Translations under genes and position numbers: made by a program
The notes under the pieces: generated by a model
Seen by the model: the letters and a program-made list of their open reading frames with translations, nothing else
What the model was told of the DNA's origin: nothing
The model's database searches: none
DNA from: Sphingomonadales bacterium
GTDB taxonomy: Bacteria > Pseudomonadota > Alphaproteobacteria > Sphingomonadales > Sphingomonadaceae
Length of the DNA: 64,000 nt
Direction of reading: 5' to 3'
Assembly: GCA_009995225.1 (NCBI GenBank)
Contig: JAACPW010000005.1
Span: 124,001 to 188,000, forward strand
Part shown: positions 1 through 8,740 of the stretch, piece by piece
How positions within the stretch are numbered: the first letter of the stretch is position 1
Layout: each line of letters begins with the position of its first letter

Positions 1-69
1 CCATTAAGTGCCGACCCGCGCGAGGGACGGTTGACGATCAACGCCTTCATCCGCCCGGTTGCGGCTTAA
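1..69 (+). CDS. C-terminal fragment of an unidentified protein
   Basis: The first 69 bases read as an open frame of 22 codons (ending FIRPVAA) closed by TAA. The 5' part of the gene lies outside the window. It sits 18 bp upstream of the halogenase start and shares its strand, so the two are probably co-transcribed. The fragment is too short to assign a family. Genes beside such halogenases are often SapC-like, 2OG-Fe(II) oxygenase-like or cupin-like, but nothing visible here decides between them. Confidence 0.55.
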   Translation, partial: PLSADPREGRLTINAFIRPVAA

Positions 70-87
70 GGCGCACAGGAGAATGAG

Positions 88-1620
88 ATGATGCAGCCAG
101 AGGTCAGGAAACTTGTGATCGTGGGTGGCGGCACCGCAGGGTGGATCACCGCCGCCGCCTTCGCCCGCCTGCTGGGCGAACGCCTGACGATCGAACTGGT
201 CGAGAGCGAGGCGATCGGCACGGTCGGCGTGGGCGAGGCGACGATCCCGCAGATCATCCGCCTGAACACGATCCTCGGCATTGACGAGCACGAATTCCTG
301 CGTGCCACCTCAGGCACTTTCAAGCTCGGGATCGAATTCGTCGATTGGGGCCAGAAGGGCACACGCTACCTTCACACGTTCGGCGATACGGGGATGAACC
401 TCGGCAACGTGGCGTTTCATCACTATTGGCGGCGCAGCGTGTCGGGTGAGGCGGCCCCCGATCCCAAGGGCCTGTGGAATTATTCGCTGCATCAGCAGGC
501 GGCCGATCAGGCGCGGTTCGGCAAGCTGGACCGGCTCGGCAACACCGCGATGACGGGTCTTGCCTATGCCTATCACTTTGACGCCAGCCGCTATGCCACC
601 TTCCTGCGGGCCTATGCCGAAAAGCGCGGCGCGACGCGCACCGAAGGAATCGTCAACCGGGTCGAACGGCACGGCGAAACCGGCGACATCACGGCCATAA
701 CCCTGAACAACGGCACGCGGGTCGCAGGCGATTTCTTCATCGATTGCACCGGCTTTCGCTCGCTGCTGCTGGGCGACGCGCTGGGGGTGGGTTACGAGGA
801 CTGGTCGCGCTGGCTGCCGTGCGACCGGGCCTTGGCTGTGCCAAGCGAGCGGCTCCCCACGCTGGTCCCCTATACCCGCGCCACGGCCAAGGATGCCGGC
901 TGGCAATGGCGCATCCCCCTTCAGCATCGCACCGGCAACGGTCATGTCTATTCCAGCGGCTTCACCACCGATGATGCCGCTGCCGATGTGCTGATCAAAG
1001 GGCTGGAAACCCGCGCGCTTGGCGATCCGCGGGCGATCCGGTTCACCACCGGACGCCGGGAAACCTTCTGGGCGCACAACTGCGCCGCCATCGGCCTTTC
1101 GGGCGGGTTTCTTGAGCCGCTCGAATCGACCAGCATCCATCTGATCCAGTCTCATGTCAGCCGGTTGATCCAGCTGTTCCCGCGCGCGGGCAATCCTGCC
1201 CCGATGCGCGACGAGTATAATCGCCGCTGCACCGCCGAGTTCGCGCAGATCCGTGATTTCCTGATTCTGCACTATCACCGGACAGACCGCGAGGATTCGG
1301 ACTTCTGGCGCTACTGCAAGCACATGGATGTGCCCGACAGCCTCACGCACAAGCTGGCGCTGTTTGCGGCGTCAGGCCGCGTGGGGCGCGATGCCGATGA
1401 TCTGTTCCGCGAGGCGAGCTGGGTGCAGGTAATGCTGGGCCAAGGGATCGTGCCGGGCGATTATGATCCCATGGCCGATCAGATTGCGCCGGCACAACTC
1501 ACCGAGTTTCTCGCCAGCCTGCGCGCGCTGATCGCGCGAGGCGTGGCCAGCCTGCCGACTCACGCGGATTATCTGAGGCAGCATTGCCCCGCTGACGAAG
1601 TCAGCGAGCTGGCGGCCTGA
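88..1620 (+). CDS. Flavin-dependent tryptophan-halogenase family protein
   Basis: A 510-residue FAD-dependent halogenase of the PrnA/tryptophan 7-halogenase family, expected to use FADH2 and O2 to chlorinate or brominate an aromatic substrate. The Rossmann GxGxxG motif (GGGTAGW, residues 13-19) is at the N-terminus. The family WxWxIP signature, which suppresses monooxygenase activity, is WQWRIP at 272-277. The lysine that guides hypohalous acid is K79 (FKLGI), and the conserved glutamate is E346 (LEPLES); both have the same numbers as in PrnA. An AGGAGA ribosome site precedes two tandem ATGs at 88 and 91. The substrate cannot be read from sequence. Many relatives sit near TonB-dependent receptors and may act on something other than free tryptophan. 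Confidence 0.93.
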   Translation: MMQPEVRKLVIVGGGTAGWITAAAFARLLGERLTIELVESEAIGTVGVGEATIPQIIRLNTILGIDEHEFLRATSGTFKLGIEFVDWGQKGTRYLHTFGDTGMNLGNVAFHHYWRRSVSGEAAPDPKGLWNYSLHQQAADQARFGKLDRLGNTAMTGLAYAYHFDASRYATFLRAYAEKRGATRTEGIVNRVERHGETGDITAITLNNGTRVAGDFFIDCTGFRSLLLGDALGVGYEDWSRWLPCDRALAVPSERLPTLVPYTRATAKDAGWQWRIPLQHRTGNGHVYSSGFTTDDAAADVLIKGLETRALGDPRAIRFTTGRRETFWAHNCAAIGLSGGFLEPLESTSIHLIQSHVSRLIQLFPRAGNPAPMRDEYNRRCTAEFAQIRDFLILHYHRTDREDSDFWRYCKHMDVPDSLTHKLALFAASGRVGRDADDLFREASWVQVMLGQGIVPGDYDPMADQIAPAQLTEFLASLRALIARGVASLPTHADYLRQHCPADEVSELAA

Positions 1621-1653
1621 CAGCGCGGCGCGGACCGGGGCAAAGCGCCCACG

Positions 1654-1685
1654 AAAAAGGGCGGCGCAGGTAACCTGCGCCGCCC
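1654..1685 (-). terminator. Rho-independent terminator of the cytochrome c gene
   Basis: A perfect 12-bp GC-rich inverted repeat (1659-1670 with 1674-1685, loop TAA) is followed on the minus strand by five T residues. It lies 30 bp past the stop of the minus-strand cytochrome gene. It may also stop transcripts arriving from the halogenase side. Confidence 0.85.
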
Positions 1686-1714
1686 CAATTCCATTACCAC
1701 CCGAAGGCGGATAC

Positions 1715-2215
1715 TTACTTCGACTGGGCTTCCAGATAGGCAACCAGGTCAGCGCGCTTCTGCGCATCCTTGACGCCGGGATAGGCCATCTTGGTGCCGG
1801 GCATGAAGCCCTTGGGATCTTCGAGGTATTCAAACAGAACATCCGAAGTCCAGACCACATCGCTGGCCAGATTGGCGTCCGAATAGCTGTAACCCGGGAC
1901 CGAACCCGATTCGCGGCCGACGATCTTGTGGAGCGACGGGCCAACGCGGTTCACGCCTTCATCGAACACATGGCATGTGCGGCAAGAAGCGAACACCTTT
2001 TCGCCAGCGGCGACATCAGTGGTGAAGCTGGCATATTCAAGCGTGGCACCATCGGCAGCAGCTGGGGCAGCAGCCGGAGCCGGCGTTTCGACGGCGGCCG
2101 TCGTTTCGGTGGCCGTCGCGGCCGGAGCGTCTGCCTGATTATTGGCACCGCCGCAGGCCGAAAGAGTCATCAGGCCCGCCATCGCGGCGGCGCCCATCAG
2201 GAAATTGGTCTTCAT
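1715..2215 (-). CDS. Lipid-anchored class I cytochrome c
   Basis: A 166-residue c-type cytochrome that probably carries electrons in the periplasm or at the membrane surface. The start at 2215 is preceded by AGAGGAC; an upstream in-frame ATG at 2329 gives an implausible leader. The N-terminus is a lipoprotein signal with lipobox LSAC (Cys21), so the protein is predicted to be lipid-anchored. An Ala/Pro/Thr-rich linker of about 35 residues follows. The haem site is C78-R-T-C81-H82 and the likely sixth ligand is Met143 (GTKMAYPG), as in mitochondrial/c2 type cytochromes. Comparable alphaproteobacterial CycM proteins are anchored by a transmembrane helix instead. It has its own terminator and is divergent from the DUF1499 gene. 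Confidence 0.9.
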   Translation of the reverse strand: MKTNFLMGAAAMAGLMTLSACGGANNQADAPAATATETTAAVETPAPAAAPAAADGATLEYASFTTDVAAGEKVFASCRTCHVFDEGVNRVGPSLHKIVGRESGSVPGYSYSDANLASDVVWTSDVLFEYLEDPKGFMPGTKMAYPGVKDAQKRADLVAYLEAQSK

Positions 2216-2406
2216 TGTCTTTTGTCCTCTGAACAACGTGTTCCTCCCGCATCCCAGCGGAACATAAACCAGAATTTCTGGCATGGAAAGCGGGACTTCG
2301 CACCGGGCGGCATCCCTCTCTTCATGCACAGTAGAGCGTTAATGCACCGGATCGCAATGGGTTTCATGGCCCTTCAGGAAAGATTGCCATTGCCGCCCCG
2401 GGCGCT

Positions 2407-3225
2407 ATGGAACGTTTCATGTTCAAGACCCTGCCCTGGCACACCAAGATCGTCCTCGCCCTGCTGGCGATTCTTCCGCTGTATTTCCTGATCGCCGCAT
2501 TCGGCACAAAGATCGGGATCTGGGGCTGGGAATTCGGGTTGCTCGTCATGACCTTCGCGGGCGGCGTGATCCTGCTCGGCATTGTCGCAGTGGCGGCGGT
2601 GATTTCGCTCATCATGGGTCTGATTGCCAAGCCCCGCCGCAATGCCGTGCTGGCGACAGCCATCATCGGCCTGCTGATACCGGGCGCGGTCTTCATCATG
2701 TTCACCGCCACGCGCGGCACGGCGGCAGACAACCCGATCCACGATGTCGCCACCAACACCGCCAATCCGCCGGCTTTTTCAGCCGAAACCATGACAGCCC
2801 GTGCGGAAGCTGACGCCAACCCGCTGAGTGATTATCAGGTGCCGATCGGCCAGTTGGAGCTGTATCAGGACGTCGCACCCGAACTGGCGATTAAATCGCA
2901 CGCCCAGATCATCACTGACCGGTACGCCACCTTGCGCCCCCTGCCTCTGGCTGGGGCCAGCCGCGAAGATGCTGTCGCTGCTGTGGCCGCCGGGATGGGC
3001 AATATGGGCTTCAAAAACATCCGCACCGACGCCGCCACTGGAACGGTCGAGGGCGTGGCGACCAGCTTCTGGTTCGGGTTCGAGGATGATGTCGTAGCCG
3101 TGATCGGTGAAAACGAGATCAACTTCCGTTCGGTCAGCCGTGTGGGCCGCAGCGATCTGGGCGCCAATGCTGCACGAATCGCAGAACTGCGCGACTTGGT
3201 CGCATCGCAGATCGGCCAGCGGTAG
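2407..3225 (+). CDS. DUF1499 membrane protein
   Basis: A 272-residue protein with three predicted transmembrane helices in the first 105 residues (roughly 14-35, 42-67 and 78-100). A soluble DUF1499 domain follows. The DUF1499 hallmarks are NPIHDVATNTANPPAF near residue 107 and the C-terminal SVSRVGRSDLGANAARI. The family's function is unknown. An ATG at 2419 is an alternative start. It is the only rightward gene between the cytochrome and the nucleoside-transporter block. Confidence 0.88.
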   Translation: MERFMFKTLPWHTKIVLALLAILPLYFLIAAFGTKIGIWGWEFGLLVMTFAGGVILLGIVAVAAVISLIMGLIAKPRRNAVLATAIIGLLIPGAVFIMFTATRGTAADNPIHDVATNTANPPAFSAETMTARAEADANPLSDYQVPIGQLELYQDVAPELAIKSHAQIITDRYATLRPLPLAGASREDAVAAVAAGMGNMGFKNIRTDAATGTVEGVATSFWFGFEDDVVAVIGENEINFRSVSRVGRSDLGANAARIAELRDLVASQIGQR

Positions 3226-3240
3226 GCTTTCGCCGGGGCT

Positions 3241-3846
3241 TCAGTCCCGAAAGGCAGCAACCGCCATCGCGCTGCGCTGGAACACGGTCAGCAAGCAGAG
3301 GCCCGCATAGGCATAGGCGATGACGCTGAACCACGCGGGCCACAGACACATGGCGATGAACACCGCGATGGTCTCTGTCCCTTCGGCAAGGCCGGTGGAA
3401 TAGAAGAAGCTCTTGCGCCCATGCGCCTGCGTCTCCGCGCCGCGCTTGCCCGCAATCACCGCGAAGGCGAGGAAGCTCACGCCGGTCAGCACAAAGCTGG
3501 CCACTAGCACCAGCGCCGGCAGGGTGTTGGCGGGGCTGAGGATGCCGAAGCCGAGGGGCACGCTGACATAGAAGGCGAAATCGGCAACGATATCGAAATA
3601 GCCGCCGAGGTCCGATGGGCCGCGGGCGCGCGCCACCGCGCCGTCCAGCCCGTCGGCAAGGCGATTGGCGATGATCAGCGCCAATCCCCAGCCAACATGG
3701 CCCAGCGCAATCGCTGCCGCGCCGCCGAGGCCAAGCACAAGCCCGCTGAAGGTCAGCGCATTGGCCGTGACCCCCCGCCCCGCCAGCACGGCGCCCAGCC
3801 GGTTCAGAGGCGGATCGATCAGCGGTCGGAGGCGCGCGTCGAGCAT
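3241..3846 (-). CDS. CDP-alcohol phosphatidyltransferase family protein
   Basis: A 201-residue integral membrane enzyme of the CDP-alcohol phosphotransferase family, which joins a CDP-linked lipid or alcohol to a second alcohol in phospholipid synthesis. The Asp-rich active-site signature is present around residues 65-85: DGLDGAVAR, then GGYFDIVAD, giving the four metal-binding aspartates. Several hydrophobic helices follow. It starts 4 nt after the stop of the nucleoside-transporter gene on the same strand, so the pair is very likely co-transcribed. The acceptor alcohol is not evident. The sequence differs enough from PgsA and PssA that I give no symbol. Confidence 0.85.
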   Translation of the reverse strand: MLDARLRPLIDPPLNRLGAVLAGRGVTANALTFSGLVLGLGGAAAIALGHVGWGLALIIANRLADGLDGAVARARGPSDLGGYFDIVADFAFYVSVPLGFGILSPANTLPALVLVASFVLTGVSFLAFAVIAGKRGAETQAHGRKSFFYSTGLAEGTETIAVFIAMCLWPAWFSVIAYAYAGLCLLTVFQRSAMAVAAFRD

Positions 3847-3850
3847 CGCG

Positions 3851-5140
3851 TCAGACGCCCCAGCTCACCAGCCCGATCCATGCCCCCGTCATCGCGCTGG
3901 CAAGATTGCCGGACACCCAGCTTTTCATGCCCAGAGCGGCTGCCTCGGCGCGGCGTTCGGGGCAAAGCGTACCGATGGTGGATACCAGCAGCCCGACGCT
4001 GGCGAGATTGGCGACGCCGCACAGCGCATAGGTGACAATCAGCAAGCTGCGTGGCCCCAGCGTTCCTACGGGCAGCGCGGCTAGTTCGAGGAAGGCGACA
4101 TATTCGTTGAGCACCGCCTTGGTGCCCATCAGCGCGCCCGCGGCCTGCGCCTCGCCCCAAGGGACGCCGAGCAGCCACATGAAGGGCGCCAGCACCCAAC
4201 CCAGCAGCCGCTTCAGCGTCAGCGGATCGCCGTCGATCAGCGGCAATAACGCCAGGGCCATGTCGGTCAGCGCGACCAGCGCGAATACGGTGATGATCAC
4301 CGCGATCACGGCAAGAAACAGCTGCATCCCGTCCATCGTGCCCTTGATGATGGCATCGATGCTGGATTCGTAACGCAGGCCCCCGCCTGCTTCGGCACCT
4401 TCGCTGTCGACCTCGGTTGCGACATCCTTGGCGTCGCCCGGCACCATCAGCCGCGCAATGAGGAGCGCGGCGGGGAGCGAGATCAGCGAGGCGGAGATCA
4501 TGTGGCCGACCGCGTCCGGCACGGTGTCGCGCAAGGTGGTGGCATATAGGACCAGGATCGCGCCGCTGATGGTCGCCATGGTCAGCGTCATCATCTGGAA
4601 CAGCTCGGTCCGGCTGATGCGCGCGAAATAGGCGCGGGTGACGAGCGGCGCTTCGACCACGCCGAGGAAGATGCTCGCCCCGCCGGAAAGGCCGACGACG
4701 CCGGATACGCCAAGGCTGCGGCGCAGCAGGAAGCTGAGGCCATTGACGATCCAGCGCAGCACGCCCCAATGCCACAGCACGGCGGCCAACGCCGAAAAGA
4801 CGATCACCAGCGGCAGGATCTGGAACGCGATCACCAGCGGCGGCTGCGCACCGTCTCGCAAGGCGAAGGGCAGTTCTGCCCCGCCGAGGTAGCCGAACAT
4901 ATAGGACGAGCCCCTGAGCGTCGCCGTCTCTACCGCGCTGACCGCATCATTGACGAGGCCGATCGCCGCCCACACCCACGGCACACGCACGATCAGCACC
5001 GCCAGCACGCCCTGCAAGGCCAGCGCACCCGCGATCCAGCGCCAACCGGGGTGGCGGCCACGGTTTTCACTGAAAGCCCAAGCGATCCCGATCAGCACCG
5101 TGATGCCGATCACGCCGCGCAATTGATCGAACAGCTCCAC
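3851..5140 (-). CDS. NupC/CNT-family nucleoside transporter
   Basis: A 429-residue concentrative nucleoside transporter expected to import nucleosides across the inner membrane with H+ or Na+. Family features include the hydrophobic N-terminal helices, the segment LSGGASIFLGVVEAPLVTRAY around residue 155 (CNT core with the conserved E-x-P), TMATISGAILVLY, and the C-terminal segment ALCGVANLASVGLLVSTIG. Length is typical of bacterial NupC. It lies 7 nt downstream of the VTT/oxidoreductase fusion and 4 nt upstream of the CDP-alcohol transferase. Substrate specificity cannot be told. Confidence 0.92.
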   Translation of the reverse strand: MELFDQLRGVIGITVLIGIAWAFSENRGRHPGWRWIAGALALQGVLAVLIVRVPWVWAAIGLVNDAVSAVETATLRGSSYMFGYLGGAELPFALRDGAQPPLVIAFQILPLVIVFSALAAVLWHWGVLRWIVNGLSFLLRRSLGVSGVVGLSGGASIFLGVVEAPLVTRAYFARISRTELFQMMTLTMATISGAILVLYATTLRDTVPDAVGHMISASLISLPAALLIARLMVPGDAKDVATEVDSEGAEAGGGLRYESSIDAIIKGTMDGMQLFLAVIAVIITVFALVALTDMALALLPLIDGDPLTLKRLLGWVLAPFMWLLGVPWGEAQAAGALMGTKAVLNEYVAFLELAALPVGTLGPRSLLIVTYALCGVANLASVGLLVSTIGTLCPERRAEAAALGMKSWVSGNLASAMTGAWIGLVSWGV

Positions 5141-5147
5141 GGCCGCC

Positions 5148-7286
5148 CTAGCCCCGCATCCATGCGTGATAACGTTCGACCCACTTCAGCAAGCCTTCGG
5201 GCTTGTGCGCCTTCTTCCAGTTGCCGGCGGCGAATTTGTTCGCTTCGGCCATGGTCGGATAGGAATGGATCGTGCCGAGGATCTTGTTCAGCCCGATACC
5301 GTGCTTCATCGCCAGCACATATTCGGCCAGCAATTCGCCCGCGTGCGCGCCTACGATGGTGACGCCGAGCACTGTGTCCTTGCCCGGCGGGGTCAGCACC
5401 TTGACGAAGCCGCGCGTCTCGCTCTCGGCAATGGCGCGGTCGAGATCGTCGAGGTCATAACGGGTGACTTCCACCGCGATCCCCTGCTCTGCCGCCTCAC
5501 GCTCATTCAGCCCGACGCGGGCAAATTCGGGGTCGAGGAAGGTGACGGCGGGGATCACGCGGTAATCGGCCTTGAACTTGCGGAACATCCCGAACAGCGC
5601 ATTGACGCTGGCATACCACGCCTGATGGCTGGCGACATGCGTGAACTGATAGGGGCCAGCCACGTCGCCTGCGGCAAAGATGTTGGGGAACTTGGTGGCG
5701 AGGAATTCGTCCGTGGTGACGGTCTTGTCCGTATCGACGCCGATGTCCTCCAGCCCGAACCCGGTCAGCCGCGCCTTGCGCCCGACCGCGACCAGCAGCA
5801 CATCGAAGGGCACGCGCACTTCCTGTCCGCCGTTTTCCGCGATCAGAGTCTGGGCTTCGATCCGCACCGCCTTGTGGCCGGTGAGCACGCGCACGCTGTC
5901 ACCTTCCAGCACCGCCTGCGCCAAGTCCGACACATCCGCATCCTCGCGACCGAGCAGCGCGTCCGACATCTCGACCTGCGTGACCTGCGATCCCAGCCGC
6001 GCGAGCGCCTGTGCCAACTCGCATCCGATCGGCCCGCCGCCCAGCACCGCCACCCGGCGCGGCGCTTCATCCATCTGCGCAAAGGCGTCCCACATTGTCT
6101 CGCTGGTGAGATAGCCGCTATTGTCGATGCCGGGGATCGGCGGCACCACAGGCTCCGCACCGCTGGCAATCACGATGCTGCGGGTGATGAGGCGCTGCGT
6201 GCCGCCATCGCGGCGCGCAATCTCGACGGTCCACGGGTCAATGATTTTCGCATAACCCTTGACCACATCGACGCCAAGATCGGTGTAGCGTTCGACCGAA
6301 TCATGCGGTTCGATGGTCGTCACCGCGCCCAGCACGCGCGCGATCACACCGCGAAAATCCACATCCGGTTCGACGGGTCGCATGCCATATTTGTCTGCAC
6401 CGCGCATCATTGCTGCCACCTTGGCGCTCTTGATCAGCGCCTTGCTGGGCACGCAGCCGGTGTTGAGGCAATCGCCGCCCATGTCCTTCGCTTCGACCAA
6501 TGTGACGCGGGCCTTCACCTGCGCAGCGATATAGGCTGACACGAGCCCCGCCGAGCCTGCGCCAATCACGATCAGATTGCGGTCGAACTTTGCCGGGCGC
6601 TTGAACCCGGCATAAACCTTGCGGCGCTGCACCACGCCGATCACCAGCTTGGCCAACCACGGCGCGATGCCCAGCAGCACGAAGCTGCCCAGCACGCCCG
6701 GCGAGGCGATGCCCGACAGGCTCTCGATCTGCGCAAGCTGCGTGCCGGCGTTCACATAGACCGCCGTGCCCAGCAGCATCCCGATCTGGCTGACCCAAGC
6801 ATAGGTCCAGGTGCGAATACGGGTGAGGCCCATCACCAAATTGACGACGAAGAACGGGAAAGCCGGGATCATCCGGAGGCTGAAAAGATAGAACGCCCCG
6901 TCCCGCTCGACACCTGCATTGATTGCCTTCAACCGCTCGCCAAAGCGCGATTCGATACTGTCGCGCAATACATAGCGCGATGACAGGAAGGCGAGCGTCG
7001 CCCCGAGCGTCGAAGCGAAGGAGACAAGGATCGTCCCCGTCACCAACCCGAACAGCGCGCCCGCCGCCAGCGTCATTAACGCCGCCCCAGGAAGCGAGGC
7101 CGCTGTCACCGCGACATAGGCAGCAAAGAAGCCCGCCAGCACAGCCACGGGATTTTCCGCGTAGAAAGCTTCCCACTGCGCCACGCCCTGCTTGATACCA
7201 TCCAGGGTCAGATATTGGCCAAGGTCGAATACGAAATAGGCCGCGATCACGGCGGCCAGTGCGGCAAGGATGACGATTTTCTTCAC
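5148..7286 (-). CDS. Fusion of a VTT (TVP38/DedA-like) membrane domain and a FAD disulfide oxidoreductase
   Basis: A 712-residue two-domain protein. The first ~220 residues form a VTT/SNARE-associated membrane domain (SLPGAALMTLAAGALFG near residues 65-80, then FSLRMIPAFPFFVVNLVMG). The rest is a class I pyridine-nucleotide disulfide oxidoreductase resembling mercuric reductase and dihydrolipoamide dehydrogenase. It has an FAD-binding VIGAGSAG, a redox pair Cys273/Cys278 (GGDCLNTGCVPSK), an NAD(P) site VLGGGPIGCE, and a C-terminal dimer interface HSYPTMAEANK. GTG at 7286 is chosen because AAGGAG lies 5 nt upstream; an ATG at 7322 in the same frame lacks such a site. The redox substrate is unknown, and there is no mercury-binding HMA domain or vicinal C-terminal cysteine pair. 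Confidence 0.9.
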   Translation of the reverse strand: MKKIVILAALAAVIAAYFVFDLGQYLTLDGIKQGVAQWEAFYAENPVAVLAGFFAAYVAVTAASLPGAALMTLAAGALFGLVTGTILVSFASTLGATLAFLSSRYVLRDSIESRFGERLKAINAGVERDGAFYLFSLRMIPAFPFFVVNLVMGLTRIRTWTYAWVSQIGMLLGTAVYVNAGTQLAQIESLSGIASPGVLGSFVLLGIAPWLAKLVIGVVQRRKVYAGFKRPAKFDRNLIVIGAGSAGLVSAYIAAQVKARVTLVEAKDMGGDCLNTGCVPSKALIKSAKVAAMMRGADKYGMRPVEPDVDFRGVIARVLGAVTTIEPHDSVERYTDLGVDVVKGYAKIIDPWTVEIARRDGGTQRLITRSIVIASGAEPVVPPIPGIDNSGYLTSETMWDAFAQMDEAPRRVAVLGGGPIGCELAQALARLGSQVTQVEMSDALLGREDADVSDLAQAVLEGDSVRVLTGHKAVRIEAQTLIAENGGQEVRVPFDVLLVAVGRKARLTGFGLEDIGVDTDKTVTTDEFLATKFPNIFAAGDVAGPYQFTHVASHQAWYASVNALFGMFRKFKADYRVIPAVTFLDPEFARVGLNEREAAEQGIAVEVTRYDLDDLDRAIAESETRGFVKVLTPPGKDTVLGVTIVGAHAGELLAEYVLAMKHGIGLNKILGTIHSYPTMAEANKFAAGNWKKAHKPEGLLKWVERYHAWMRG

Positions 7287-7328
7287 AATTACTCCTTGCC
7301 CCGCCTTTCGGCCAATGACCACGCGCGG

Positions 7329-8483
7329 TTACCTCTTTTCGGCAAGCGCGGCGTATTTCGCAATCCAGCGTCGGTCGATGGCGTGCTTGAGCGCAAGCAC
7401 CCAGCGCCCCTCGGCAGCCAAGGGCCCGTAGCTGGCAATCGCGCTGCCGTCGCCGGTGTTCATCAGGTAGAGGTTGTTCCAGCGCGGGCGATACTTGGCT
7501 CGTGGAGGCGCGCGCTCGGCAGCAGCGCGCAGGTTTGCGGCAAGCACGGGGCCGGCGAACACCGCATGGACACCCGAATGGGCCAGCGCCCGGTCCATGC
7601 GCGCAGCAACATCGCCTGCGGCAAAGATCGACGGGTGCGAGACCGACCGCTGGTGGGCGTCCACCGCAAGAAAGCCCGCTGGATCGGTCGCTACCCCGCT
7701 TTGCGCAACCCAGCCGGGCGCGGCGCTGCCGGTCGCGGCGATGATACCATCGACAGGTTCGAGCGATCGCCCGCCCGCCATCAGCGCGCCGCCCTGGATG
7801 CGCGCAGTGTCGGCAATCACCGCGATGCCCTGCCGCGCCAGGGCCCTGGCCACGCGGCGCTGCACGGCCGGGGCAAAGCCCGGGAGCACGCAGCCGCGCC
7901 CCGCTACCCCCCGCCCTGCCACAAGCGTCACTTCGGGCCGAACCTTCGCGTCCGCACGGTTGCGCAGCGCAAACGCCAGTTCCACGCCCCCTGCTCCGCC
8001 CCCTGCGACCACGATCCGCCGCAGCGCAGGCAAGGCCGTCAGACGCTCCACAAACACCCCGATCGGCCGCACGTCTATCAAACGCGGATCATCGCCGATC
8101 AGCGCCTCCCCCTGCCCCTCTCCACCGGTATCGAAGGAGACGATATCGTAGCGGATGGTGCTGCCAGATGCCGTGCGCACCACCCGCGCTTCAGGATCAA
8201 GACCTGCGCAGCGATCCAGCACAAGCGCCACGCCCGCGCGCGCCGCCAACGGAGCCAAAGCGACCAGCCCGTCATCCGCGCGATGCTGGCCCGCAATCCA
8301 GCCGGGCACCATTCCGGAATAGCGCAAGGTTGGCGCAGGCGTCAGCAGCACAGCTTCAACCCCGGTGGGAAGCCCGGCCTTGATCCAGTCCGCCAACACC
8401 GCGACATGGGCATGGCCGCCCCCTACCAGCAGCAGGCGAAGGGTATTCCCGGTTGTCGCATCCTGACCTGCCATAGGGCACAT
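7329..8483 (-). CDS. TIGR03169-type FAD/NAD(P) oxidoreductase
   Basis: A 384-residue flavoprotein related to type II NADH dehydrogenases. It matches the family often fused to or placed before SelD (TIGR03169): LLVGGGHAHVAVLADW at residues 15-30 and YSGMVPGWIAGQHRADD near residue 55. A second nucleotide-binding motif, VVAGGGAGGVELAFALR, is in the middle, and an FAD-contact FAAGDVAARMD is near residue 290. No selD lies nearby, so a selenium role is not supported. The adjacent downstream gene is another flavin reductase, which suggests a shared redox or membrane role. Its own upstream 257-bp intergenic region separates it from the divergent export operon. Confidence 0.82.
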   Translation of the reverse strand: MCPMAGQDATTGNTLRLLLVGGGHAHVAVLADWIKAGLPTGVEAVLLTPAPTLRYSGMVPGWIAGQHRADDGLVALAPLAARAGVALVLDRCAGLDPEARVVRTASGSTIRYDIVSFDTGGEGQGEALIGDDPRLIDVRPIGVFVERLTALPALRRIVVAGGGAGGVELAFALRNRADAKVRPEVTLVAGRGVAGRGCVLPGFAPAVQRRVARALARQGIAVIADTARIQGGALMAGGRSLEPVDGIIAATGSAAPGWVAQSGVATDPAGFLAVDAHQRSVSHPSIFAAGDVAARMDRALAHSGVHAVFAGPVLAANLRAAAERAPPRAKYRPRWNNLYLMNTGDGSAIASYGPLAAEGRWVLALKHAIDRRWIAKYAALAEKR

Positions 8484-8740
8484 CTCATCGCGGATGGTTC
8501 AGCTATCCGCAAGCTTTGAACGCTAACGGAGCGGCAACACACCATTGCGACGCAATAGCGTGGCAATGGTGCTTATCTACAGGACGTTGCTGCATTATCT
8601 CGCACCGGAACCCCGCTCGGCCAGAATGATTAATCGCTTGCGGCGCGAAAATGTTGCAATAGACGCACGCACGATGGGGCTGGCGTTTTCCGGCCGGGCA
8701 AGGGATTGCCTGAATACAGGTTCGCAACGGAAAGGCTGCC

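Noticed and set aside
310..1350. Long open frame antisense to the halogenase
   Set aside because: Arg/Ala/Gly-rich composition typical of GC-rich antisense frames; no ribosome site and no recognisable domain.
5166..6539. 457-codon open frame antisense to the flavoprotein fusion
   Set aside because: His/Arg-rich shadow of a well-supported gene on the other strand.
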